In this document: piece by piece, positions 28,121 to 36,801 of the stretch
How the letters are laid out: each line of letters begins with the position of its first letter
How positions within the stretch are numbered: the stretch's first letter is position 1
Assembly: GCA_947372925.1 (NCBI GenBank)
Contig: CANBVQ010000003.1
Span: 18,659-82,658, forward strand
Direction of reading: 5' to 3'
DNA length: 64,000 nucleotides
DNA from: Acidimicrobiaceae bacterium
GTDB lineage: Bacteria > Actinomycetota > Acidimicrobiia > Acidimicrobiales > RAAP-2
Translations under genes and position numbers: made by a program
The notes under the pieces: generated by a model
What the model saw: only the letters and a program-made list of their open reading frames with translations
Told to the model about the DNA's origin: nothing
The model's database searches: none

Positions 28121-29242
28121 ATGCGTACGAATTTGCTAAAGCAGCGGCGGACCGTGTTGGTCGCTTCGGTGCTCGCGGGTCTGATGTTGGTACTCAATTC
28201 GGTGCATGTAAATACCTACGCAATCTTGCCGGGTGATGCTCAACCCCTGGCCCCGATGATCTCGATTTCGGGCGTAGCCACGGCCCCTCACCCCCACGCC
28301 ACCAAATCTGGCTTCATGATGGTCGATGTTTCGTTGAAGCAGATGACGGCGTTGAGCCGCATCATCGGCGAGCTACGTGGGGCCAACAACATGGTTGAGC
28401 TCTCGGCTCTCGTACCCCAGGGCAGCTCCTTCGCCGATTTTGATCGACAGAGTTATCTCGATATGGAAAGTTCGAAGGATGCCGCCGAGCTGAATGCCTT
28501 TACGGCCCTCGGGTGGCGCATACCCGCCACGGCGCACGGTGCTCTCGTGAACGACACCACACAAGGTGGTCCGGGCAAGCGGGCCGGCATCCAGATTGCC
28601 GACCGGATCGTTTCACTAAACGGCGTCGCGACGACGGACAGCTGTGCGGCTATTCGAGTGCTTCACGATTTGCGACCCGGTTCGACAATCAACGCCTCCG
28701 TGGAACACGCAAAAATTTCGGGAGCCGGCGTCTTCACGTACCAACGTGCAACCACGGTCAAGGTCACCACGTCGAAGCCGCCAAAAAGTCTCGGCGTTTC
28801 CGAGTGCTCGGGAATTCACACGGTCGCCAAGTCGTGGATTGGCCTGGCACTGAGTGACGCGGTGACGTACGCCTTTCCGGCCAAGGTCGCCATTGACACG
28901 AATTACATCGGGGGACCATCGGCCGGCCTGGCGATGACGCTGGCCCTAATTGATCAGATGAGTTCCGGCAGTCTGAGCGGTGGCCGAAAAGTGGCGGTGA
29001 CTGGTGAAATAGCCCTCAATGGCGTGGTTGGCGACATAGGTGGTATCAGTCAGAAGACTGAAGCGGCCATAACGGCCGGAGCGACCATCTTTGTGGTGCC
29101 CGTCAACCAGGCGGCAGAAGCTCGGCGGGCGGCCCATGGAAAACTTACGGTCGTCGGGGCCTACCGGCTGACCCAGGTGCTCGCCAAGTTGCGCCAGATG
29201 GGCGGAGACGTACCAATTCCTTATACGAAACCAAATTTCTAG
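28121..29242 (+). CDS. PDZ-domain Lon-like (S16) serine protease, YlbL family
   Basis: N-terminal TM; PDZ region; YIGGPSAGLAMTLALIDQM nucleophile and GGISQKTEAAITAGATIFVVP Lys region. Confidence 0.9.
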   Translation: MRTNLLKQRRTVLVASVLAGLMLVLNSVHVNTYAILPGDAQPLAPMISISGVATAPHPHATKSGFMMVDVSLKQMTALSRIIGELRGANNMVELSALVPQGSSFADFDRQSYLDMESSKDAAELNAFTALGWRIPATAHGALVNDTTQGGPGKRAGIQIADRIVSLNGVATTDSCAAIRVLHDLRPGSTINASVEHAKISGAGVFTYQRATTVKVTTSKPPKSLGVSECSGIHTVAKSWIGLALSDAVTYAFPAKVAIDTNYIGGPSAGLAMTLALIDQMSSGSLSGGRKVAVTGEIALNGVVGDIGGISQKTEAAITAGATIFVVPVNQAAEARRAAHGKLTVVGAYRLTQVLAKLRQMGGDVPIPYTKPNF

Positions 29243-29269
29243 GCCAGAAAACCCTAGGCTGGAGCCGTT

Positions 29270-30967
29270 ATGGACGATCGCCGCACACTGTCGCCGAACC
29301 GTCACTCGGGTATTGACGTGACCAACGCCAACTTTCGAATGGTTCGCAAGGGTTTTGACCCTGATGAGGTTCGCAGTTTCCTTGAAGGAATTGGCCGCGA
29401 GGTCGGCTTGCTCGAGAAGCGCCTCCAAGACGTCCAGTCGAAGTTGGCCGATGCGCTGCACCGCGCCGAAAACCCCGTTCTCGATGAAGCCCAGCTCGCC
29501 GCGGCGCTGGGTTCACAGTCCGCCGCCATCTTGCGAGCGGCCCACGACGAAGCGGGACGCGTTACGGCTGAAGGCCAGGAGCGTTCAACACAAATCTTTA
29601 CGCAGGCCCAAGAGCGTGCGACGAACTACATCGTTGAAGCGCAGGCTCGTGCACTGAGCATCATGAATGAGGCTGAAGTGCAGTCTCAGCAAAAAGACGA
29701 AGAAGCCCGCGCCGCAGCACAGCGCCTCGAAGACTCTGCTCGTATTAATGGTGAAGCCATTATTGATCGATCACGCGAGCAGGGCCGCGCCGTCATTGAA
29801 CAGGCCAACGAAGCCCGTCGCCAGATACTTAATGACCTGATGGTTAAGCGCAAGGCCCTCAATGTTCAGATTGAACAACTTCGCGCTGCCCGTGACGTTC
29901 TCACCGCGTCGGTGAGTTCAGTGCGCGAGTCTGTTGATCAAGTTCTAGGTGGACTCATGAGCTCCGACGAAGGTGCGCGGGCGGCAGCTATCGAAGCCCT
30001 TCGTCATCGCCCCACGGGTCCCGAGCCGACGGAAGAAGAACTCCTCAAGGATGTACCGCTGCGTCCCGTGCCCGAGGCACCGGCCGTCACCCCGGAGGAC
30101 TTGGCGAGCACTGATGTGACCCCGCCATCTCGAATTCCCGCCGTTGATAAGGGCGCTGTTAAGGCCCGTGCCAATACCCCCACGCTCGTCCCCGACGCTG
30201 AAGTGGCGCCGTCGAGCGATGTGGTTGGAGAGATTTTTGCCCGCCTCCGGGCCTCAACACACGAAGAAAAGGGCAGCGAGCCGGCTCCGGCCAAGCGCGC
30301 GGCCAAGGTGGCCACGACTCCCGTGACTCCCGACGACGAACTCTTTCTTCAGCGAGAGGCCGCCCTGGCTCCGCACCTCAGTGAACTCGTGCGCCACGTA
30401 AAGCGGGCGCTGCAGGATGATCAGAACATCATGATTGATCGTCTGCGCGGCGTACACGGCATGATTACTGATCAAATGGGCGACGAAAACGAGCAGCGCA
30501 GTCGCTACGTTGCCGCCGCCACCGAATCGATTCGTGCTGCCGCCAAGGCCGGCGTGGCATTCTCCGCCACCGTTGCCGGCGTCACCGGCGACTTGGCTGG
30601 CTTTGGTGCCGTAGACGAATGTGCGACCGATCTCGGTATCACTCTGGCGTTGGCGCTGCGCAAGCGCGTTCAGGCCGATGGCAACGACGATGGCTCAGAA
30701 CGGGCTAATGCGGCATATAAAGAGTGGCGTGGCGCTCGAGTCGAACGTCTCTGTGGTGACATTGGCCGCCGTGCCTTCAACGTCGGTGTCATTGCTGCCT
30801 GCGAGGGCACCCAGGTCCGCATGGTGATTTCGCCTAGTGATGACCCCTGTGATGCCTGCAAACTCGACGCCAGTTCCGGAATGCATCTCGCCGGTCAAAA
30901 CTTCCCCAGCGGACAGCCCCACCCCCCACTGCACGCGGGTTGTAGCTGCGCGGTGGTTCCGGCCTAA
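29270..30967 (+). CDS. DivIVA-domain protein with C-terminal phage MuF-like Cys/His module
   Basis: N-term NANFRMVRKGFDPDEVRSFLEGIGREVGLLEKRL (DivIVA) plus long coiled coil; C-term RAFNVGVIAACEGTQVRMVISPSDDPCDACKLD...HPPLHAGCSCAVVPA. Confidence 0.82.
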   Translation: MDDRRTLSPNRHSGIDVTNANFRMVRKGFDPDEVRSFLEGIGREVGLLEKRLQDVQSKLADALHRAENPVLDEAQLAAALGSQSAAILRAAHDEAGRVTAEGQERSTQIFTQAQERATNYIVEAQARALSIMNEAEVQSQQKDEEARAAAQRLEDSARINGEAIIDRSREQGRAVIEQANEARRQILNDLMVKRKALNVQIEQLRAARDVLTASVSSVRESVDQVLGGLMSSDEGARAAAIEALRHRPTGPEPTEEELLKDVPLRPVPEAPAVTPEDLASTDVTPPSRIPAVDKGAVKARANTPTLVPDAEVAPSSDVVGEIFARLRASTHEEKGSEPAPAKRAAKVATTPVTPDDELFLQREAALAPHLSELVRHVKRALQDDQNIMIDRLRGVHGMITDQMGDENEQRSRYVAAATESIRAAAKAGVAFSATVAGVTGDLAGFGAVDECATDLGITLALALRKRVQADGNDDGSERANAAYKEWRGARVERLCGDIGRRAFNVGVIAACEGTQVRMVISPSDDPCDACKLDASSGMHLAGQNFPSGQPHPPLHAGCSCAVVPA

Positions 30968-30986
30968 CTGGCTCTAGGCTTCGCGT

Positions 30987-33848
30987 GTGCGAAGCCCTGA
31001 TGATTTAGCGTCCTTTAAGTCCCCCCTGACCCGCCGTCGTGGCATTGGGGCAATAGTCCTCTTTCTCGGATTCTTTCTCCTCACCTTCCTCCGGAGTGGG
31101 GCGGTGTTGTGGACTGACTCTTTGTGGTTTAACTCGATTGGCCAGGGCGGCGTCTTTACCGGTCTGCTCTCCATCAAAATCGGTCTCGTTGTTGTCTTTG
31201 GCCTCGCCTTCTTCGTAGTTCTCTTTGCCAATTTGCTACTGGCCGCCCGATTCGGTGCCCGCGACTTGACCTTTGAACCCGAGGATGAACTCATCCGTTG
31301 GTACCAGCAACTCGTCCGCCCCTACGCCCGCCGGGTGTATGCGCTGATCGCTCTCGTGGTCGCCGCCATTGCGGGCCTCTCGGCGCTTCCGCACTGGCAG
31401 GACTATCTCCTCTACGCCCACGCCCAATCGTTTGACTCCGTCGACCCCATCTTCCATAAGAACGTGGGTTTCTATATCTTCAGATTGGACTTCATTCGCT
31501 TCATCATCACGTGGGCACTGTCCTCAATGATTGCGATCACAGTCATTACAGCGGCCTTTCACTACCTCAACGGTGGTATCCGTGCCGCGCGCGTGGCACC
31601 GCGAGTGAGCCCCCAGGTGAAGGTTCACCTCAGCGTGCTCTTGGCCGTGATTGCAATCCTCAAGGCCTTTGGGTACGTTTACGCTCGCTACGCCCTGGTC
31701 ACTGAGTCGAACGGCTACGTGCAAGGAGCAACGTACGCCGACGTCCACGCCCGGATGCCCGCCCTCTCAATTCTCTTTTGGATCTCTCTCTTCGTGGCGG
31801 GACTCCTACTGGCCAACATTGCCCGACGAGGCTGGTCGCTGCCAGCGCTGGCCGCTGTTCTGTGGGTCGTTGTTTCGCTAACGACGGGTGTGATCTACCC
31901 CCGCGTTATTCAGACGTTCAAGGTGAAGCCTTCGGAAGTATCACTCGAAGTGCCTTACATAAAGCACAATATTGATGCCACCCGTCGGGCCTTTGGCATC
32001 AACAACGTTTCACGAGAAGGTTTTGAAGGGGTCACCACGGTTACGCCCGCGGAGCTTCAGGCCAGCGCCGAGACATTGAACAATGTTCGACTCTGGGACC
32101 CCGCTGCTGACATTGCGCTCGAAACTATTCAGCGCCGCCAGGCCATTCAGTCTTATTACACCTTCACATCACTTGCAGTGGACCGCTACGTCGTTAATGG
32201 CAAGGTGACACCGATGTTGGTGGGTGCCCGCCAACTGAACCAAAACAACCTGCCTGCACGGAGTTGGGTCAACCAGCACCTGGAGTACACCCACGGATAC
32301 GGCATGGCCATCTCCCCGGCCAACACGTTTGACGCCCAGACGGGAAACCCCGTGTTCTCCGTTCAAAACGTGCCACCAGTTTCATCTGATGGGCTTCCCG
32401 CACTCACCACTCCCGGGGTCTACTTCGGAATTAACGATCCCGGCTGGATTGTGGCCAACACCAAGCAGAAGGAGTTGGATTACAAGACTCAACTCGGAAC
32501 ACCGGTGGCGTCGCACTACTCCGGCAAGGGTGGCGTCGAGATGAGTGGTCTACTCCGCCGAACCGCATTCGCTCTGCGCTTCCAGGATTTGAACCTCTGG
32601 ATTTCGAGCCAGATTGGCACGAAGAGCCGCATGATTTTTGAGCGCGACGTTGAGAGCATGGCCAAGAAGGCTGCGCCTTTCCTAACCTTCGACAGCCACC
32701 CCTACGCCGTCTTGGCTAACGGTCGGGTCAACTACATTCTCGACGGGTACACCACCTCTTCAAAGTACCCATACAGCGAAAATGCGGCCACCCAACAGAC
32801 TTCGCAGTCGGGCGGACTCCCCACCAACTTCAACTACGTGCGGAACTCCGTCAAGGTCGTCATCGATGCCTACGACGGCTCGGTAACGATGTACGCCTTT
32901 GATCCGACGGATCCAATGCTGATGGCCTACCGCGCGGCCTTCCCGACACTGTTCCACGCACTTTCGGATATGCCGGCGGCCATTCGCTCGCACTTGCGCT
33001 ACCCCCAAGACCTCTTCGCGGTCCAGGCATCCATGTGGGGCCGCTATCACATCTCGTCACCTTCGGCCTTCTACACGGCCTCTGACCGTTGGCAGGTTTC
33101 GCCGACAACGGGCGCCGGAAGTCCGAAGCAAGCCTTGACGCAAACTGTGGTGACTAACAAAGTCGGTGCTGCGGTTTCTCGAACGACGTCGCAGATGGAA
33201 CCGCTGTACCAAGTAATGGCCCTGCCGAATTCGTCACGTCAGCAACTCACTCTGATGACGACGTACGTCCCCGCCGGCGCTGCGGCCACGGTGAACGGAA
33301 TGACGTCGTTCCTAGTGGCGACGAGCGACCCGGACAACTACGGTCAGCTCCACGCCTACGTGACGCCTCGCGGTACGTCGGTGACCGGACCAATTCAGGC
33401 CAACGCCGAAATTAATCAGAACGCACGAGTGTCTTCGATTATCACACCACTGGACCAGCACGGATCTAAGGTGCTGCTCGGTCACAACTTGATGATTCCG
33501 TTGCAGAAGTCGATTCTCTACGTTCGTCCGCTCTACGTCAGTAACGCCACAACACCACTGCCGCAGTTGAAGTACGTCATCGCTGTCTTCAACCAAGACG
33601 TGGCCATCGAGACGACCCTCCAAGCAGCCCTGAGTGATGTGCTCGGCGGAAATATCTCTGGTGGTGGCGGCGGTGGCGGTGGGACTACCGGTGAAACGGC
33701 TCAAACCTACTTAGCCGAAGCCTCTTCGGCCTACTCGCAGGCTCAGGCTCAACTGAAGGCGGGCAATCTCGCTGGATACCAGGCTTCAATCGACAAGATG
33801 GGTCAGCTGCTGCGCAAGGCGCAAGCGGCCCTAACGGCGAAGAACTAA
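30987..33848 (+). CDS. UPF0182 family large membrane protein
   Basis: Multi-TM N-terminal half (WTDSLWFNSIGQGGVFTGLL), NPVFSVQNVPP, GVYFGINDPGWIVANT..., Gly-rich linker and C-terminal helices. Confidence 0.93.
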   Translation: MRSPDDLASFKSPLTRRRGIGAIVLFLGFFLLTFLRSGAVLWTDSLWFNSIGQGGVFTGLLSIKIGLVVVFGLAFFVVLFANLLLAARFGARDLTFEPEDELIRWYQQLVRPYARRVYALIALVVAAIAGLSALPHWQDYLLYAHAQSFDSVDPIFHKNVGFYIFRLDFIRFIITWALSSMIAITVITAAFHYLNGGIRAARVAPRVSPQVKVHLSVLLAVIAILKAFGYVYARYALVTESNGYVQGATYADVHARMPALSILFWISLFVAGLLLANIARRGWSLPALAAVLWVVVSLTTGVIYPRVIQTFKVKPSEVSLEVPYIKHNIDATRRAFGINNVSREGFEGVTTVTPAELQASAETLNNVRLWDPAADIALETIQRRQAIQSYYTFTSLAVDRYVVNGKVTPMLVGARQLNQNNLPARSWVNQHLEYTHGYGMAISPANTFDAQTGNPVFSVQNVPPVSSDGLPALTTPGVYFGINDPGWIVANTKQKELDYKTQLGTPVASHYSGKGGVEMSGLLRRTAFALRFQDLNLWISSQIGTKSRMIFERDVESMAKKAAPFLTFDSHPYAVLANGRVNYILDGYTTSSKYPYSENAATQQTSQSGGLPTNFNYVRNSVKVVIDAYDGSVTMYAFDPTDPMLMAYRAAFPTLFHALSDMPAAIRSHLRYPQDLFAVQASMWGRYHISSPSAFYTASDRWQVSPTTGAGSPKQALTQTVVTNKVGAAVSRTTSQMEPLYQVMALPNSSRQQLTLMTTYVPAGAAATVNGMTSFLVATSDPDNYGQLHAYVTPRGTSVTGPIQANAEINQNARVSSIITPLDQHGSKVLLGHNLMIPLQKSILYVRPLYVSNATTPLPQLKYVIAVFNQDVAIETTLQAALSDVLGGNISGGGGGGGGTTGETAQTYLAEASSAYSQAQAQLKAGNLAGYQASIDKMGQLLRKAQAALTAKN

Positions 33849-34438
33849 CGCGGCACCAGTACGCGCGAAGCAAAGAGTCGCATGACGGCAACCCACCGGT
33901 CAAAGGAAACGGTGGGTTGCTCGACTGATTCTTCGAGCGTGCGAGAGAAATCTAGGCCACGCATCAAGAGTGCCAATGCGGGAATATCCAACGTTGGGTC
34001 TACGAATCCTCGTTGGACCATCGCTTGGAGTAGATGTTCGTTCGCCAATTGAACGTTGGAGGACAGTTCCACCCAAGCGCGGCGCACTGACGGTCGAGTT
34101 TGAACGGCCGTCAGAATCTGGGCATCTAATGCGCGCCGCATCTGACCGCCTGGGCCATGGGCGATACGAATATACGTTTCAAAGGCCTGTTCAATCGTGG
34201 TCACCCCAGCGAGGATGGTGTCCATCTCTCGGTAAATAGTGGCAACCTCTTCGCCTTCACGACGCATGATCTCGATGAGGGCAGCATCGATTAAGCCCTC
34301 ACGGTTGTCAAAGTGGTGGTAGAGGACGCTGACTACACACCCGGCCTCTTCGGCGACACGCGTCACGCGAAAGCCAGCTTCGGAGAATTCCTGCAGTTCC
34401 TTGACAGCGGCGTCGAGAATTGGTTGGCGTAATGGCAC
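33845..34438 (-). CDS. TetR-family transcriptional regulator
   Basis: LRQPILDAAVKELQEFSEAGFRVTRVAEEAGCVVSVLYHHFDNREGLIDAAL HTH; likely GTG start at 34438. Confidence 0.85.
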   Translation of the reverse strand: MPLRQPILDAAVKELQEFSEAGFRVTRVAEEAGCVVSVLYHHFDNREGLIDAALIEIMRREGEEVATIYREMDTILAGVTTIEQAFETYIRIAHGPGGQMRRALDAQILTAVQTRPSVRRAWVELSSNVQLANEHLLQAMVQRGFVDPTLDIPALALLMRGLDFSRTLEESVEQPTVSFDRWVAVMRLFASRVLVPR

Positions 34439-34597
34439 GACGTAGACGCTAGTCAGGAAGACCCGCACGCCCCACATTTGGGTGCGTGGCAACCCGATTT
34501 TGAATACCCGGCACCCAGCCGTGACCCGCGCTATTCGTTGAGAAATCGGGCCCGCATTTGCACTTCGCGAAACGCTGGAGTAGGGTGGTCTTTCCAT

Positions 34598-34674
<77 letters not shown>

Positions 34675-34683
34675 ATCACGAAG

Positions 34684-34720
34684 TCCCGGTTTGCGAAAGC
34701 AGGCCGGGATTTCGGTTTTT
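34684..34720 (+). terminator. putative terminator after tRNA-fMet
   Basis: TCCCGG...CCGGGA stem followed by TTTCGGTTTTT. Confidence 0.5.
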
Positions 34721-35787
34721 CAGGTACTGGGCACGGCTACGGAATTGCCGACCGCTGAAGCCATTCGCTCGACCAGCTTCTGCGGTCCGGCCAAAATCAC
34801 GTACTCCAAGTTTCTCAGGTGAGAGACCTCACCCACCTTTTTGCCGCTGGGATTGTGGATACCGATTTGAGCCCCGACGTAACGCTTGGAGTCAAAGGCC
34901 AACTGCACCACGTGTCCGTGGACGCTGCAGGCGGCCTCGAGATCTTCCACAGAGACCCACGACTCGTTGTTGTACGACAGCACCACAACTTCGGCATTGA
35001 CTGACTGGATGGTCTGAAACAAGGTGGGCGGCATGGCGCGCTTGGAATTAAAGACACTCTTCGTCGATTCATCCCGTGAGTCGATTCGCTTGCAGGCCAC
35101 GCCGTAGTACTCCGGTGCATCCCACTCGACCAACGTTTCCCAGATGTGATAGTTGGTGACGTAGCGATGCTGGTTGTAGGGTGGATCAAGATAGGCCAGA
35201 TCGAATGGTCCCAGCGAATCGATTAATTCCTCCGCACGTCCCTTGACGGCCCGACCGACGCCCGGCAACATCTCGGGCACGCGGAGCGAGAGTTGATTAT
35301 GACTTCGTTGCGACCACTGCTTGATGTAGGCCATCTGCACGCCGGTCGTCGAGTCCACTCGATCGGCAGCCTCAATCAGACTGGTGAGGAGAATGGGGTA
35401 GAGGACCGAGTCCTTGTACTGCGACTCAATGGTGTTGCGAATCGCGTCAATACGGGCCCCATTGAAGGGCTGGAAGAAACGAGACTCTTCGCAGAACACC
35501 TGAGTGAAGTAACCCGGGTCGGGGGCGAGGTTAGAGAGATGGGCCAGCGCATCGTCCAGCTCGCTCATAACAATGGAGTCACCATCGAGAGCGATGTAGC
35601 ACTGCGCAAAAATATCTGAGTAGCGAGCGAGATCGACAGCGGTCACTAGTCCACCGCGTCGCTTGAATTCTTGGGCCACGCGAGTGGTTCCAGTGAAGAG
35701 GTCGAGGGCGGAGGTGGCACCCGACGCGGCAAAGATGTCACCGAGGGCTGGAATAAGACGACGCTTAGATCCCAGGTACTTAATCAC
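34720..35787 (-). CDS. D12-class DNA adenine N6-methyltransferase
   Basis: MIKYLGSKRRLIPALGDI, LDLFTGTTRVAQEFKRRG, FDLAYLDPPYNQHRY (DPPY). Confidence 0.88.
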   Translation of the reverse strand: MIKYLGSKRRLIPALGDIFAASGATSALDLFTGTTRVAQEFKRRGGLVTAVDLARYSDIFAQCYIALDGDSIVMSELDDALAHLSNLAPDPGYFTQVFCEESRFFQPFNGARIDAIRNTIESQYKDSVLYPILLTSLIEAADRVDSTTGVQMAYIKQWSQRSHNQLSLRVPEMLPGVGRAVKGRAEELIDSLGPFDLAYLDPPYNQHRYVTNYHIWETLVEWDAPEYYGVACKRIDSRDESTKSVFNSKRAMPPTLFQTIQSVNAEVVVLSYNNESWVSVEDLEAACSVHGHVVQLAFDSKRYVGAQIGIHNPSGKKVGEVSHLRNLEYVILAGPQKLVERMASAVGNSVAVPST

Positions 35788-35871
35788 CCGTGGATTCTAC
35801 GACTCGGCAATTTTCAAGTTGGGGAGACTCGGCTCAGCGTTAATGAAGTGAACGTGGTTTGGCCCTATGGC

Positions 35872-36003
35872 CTAGAGGTAGTGAGGCGGCGTTTCGTGGT
35901 TGTCACGTCGGACACGGCGAAGTTCTTCGCGGACGCGGGCCAGCTCGGCTTTCAGATGCACCACTTCTTCTTGCAATTCTTCGATGGTGGGCTCAGGGTT
36001 CAC
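35872..36003 (-). CDS. possible small coiled-coil protein (about 43 aa)
   Basis: GTG-start reading VNPEPTIEELQEEVVHLKAELARVREELRRVRRDNHETPPHYL; heptad-like; the longer track ORF would run into the terminator. Confidence 0.4.
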   Translation of the reverse strand: MNPEPTIEELQEEVVHLKAELARVREELRRVRRDNHETPPHYL

Positions 36004-36021
36004 GGCACCATCGTAGAAAAC

Positions 36022-36062
36022 AAAATCCCCCGCCAGCTCGCATGGAGCCAACGGGGGATTTT
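36022..36062 (-). terminator. terminator downstream of CADD-like gene, symmetric
   Basis: AAAATCCCCCG ... CGGGGGATTTT, 11-bp stem with T-tract on minus strand. Confidence 0.8.
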
Positions 36063-36074
36063 GAGAAGGGAAAA

Positions 36075-36713
36075 CTATGCGGCAGCGAGCTCTTCGCGCT
36101 CGGTCAAGAAGTTCCACCAGGCGTCCGCGATGCGACGGGCGCCGAGGCTGATCACCTGAGCGTCACCGTTCAAGGAAGCAAGTCCGTCCATGGTCCAGGT
36201 GGCGTGGTCGGCCTCAATGGTCCCGTGAACGTCCCAGAACTTGGTCGCGACCTGGTCGGCACCGTAGTGGCGACGAAGACCTTCGGCCTTGCTGTCGGCG
36301 ATAGCGGCACCCTGTGCTTCGTAGGCCAAGAGTCCGGCGATGGCCGAAACGTCGCCTTCGTTCAAGATGGCGCGGTACTCGTCAACGAGGGCAGCCATCG
36401 CTGGTGAGATCGCCGCATCGGTGGCACCGAAGGCAGCGGCGAACGACTCGAAAAGGTCGAGGTGTGAAGGGCTGGCAACTTCGTCACGCAGGTTGTCGGC
36501 GACGGCAGCCTGTGCGGCGCCTTCGGGCAGACGGGCGGCTAGCTCGGCCAAGAAGACGGGGAGGTTGGCTTCGAAGTAGCGGTACTGCTCGGCGTAGCCC
36601 TTCAGTTCACCATCCTTCAGTTCACCGGCTTCCCAGCGACGGTAGAAGGGGTGTTCGAGGAGGCGGCGACCTTCAAGGGCGCCTTCGAGCAAGGTTGCAA
36701 TGGTGGTTGTCAT
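36075..36713 (-). CDS. CADD/PqqC-like heme-oxygenase-superfamily (putative diiron) protein
   Basis: GYAEQYRYFEANLPVFLAEL, DEVASPSHLDLFESF, LLAYEAQG, FWDVHGTIEADHATW: E/H ligand pattern of heme-oxygenase-like diiron family; ATG at 36713. Confidence 0.78.
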   Translation of the reverse strand: MTTTIATLLEGALEGRRLLEHPFYRRWEAGELKDGELKGYAEQYRYFEANLPVFLAELAARLPEGAAQAAVADNLRDEVASPSHLDLFESFAAAFGATDAAISPAMAALVDEYRAILNEGDVSAIAGLLAYEAQGAAIADSKAEGLRRHYGADQVATKFWDVHGTIEADHATWTMDGLASLNGDAQVISLGARRIADAWWNFLTEREELAAA

Positions 36714-36750
36714 GAGGAGAAAGTTAGCGGGAAATTGGAATACTTGCGCG

Positions 36751-36791
36751 GAATGAACTATTGGCATAGATTATGCCAATAGTTCATTCCA
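36751..36791. promoter_or_regulatory. perfect 41-bp palindrome in divergent promoter
   Basis: GGAATGAACTATTGGCATA-GAT-TATGCCAATAGTTCATTCC; 19-bp arms, 3-nt spacer, directly abutting SD AGGAGG of the 36802 gene. Confidence 0.95.
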
Positions 36792-36801
36792 GGAGGAAAT
36801 C

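Noticed and set aside
29355-29657. 100-aa plus-strand alternative frame in the DivIVA gene
   Set aside because: Out-of-frame shadow within a continuous 565-aa ORF.
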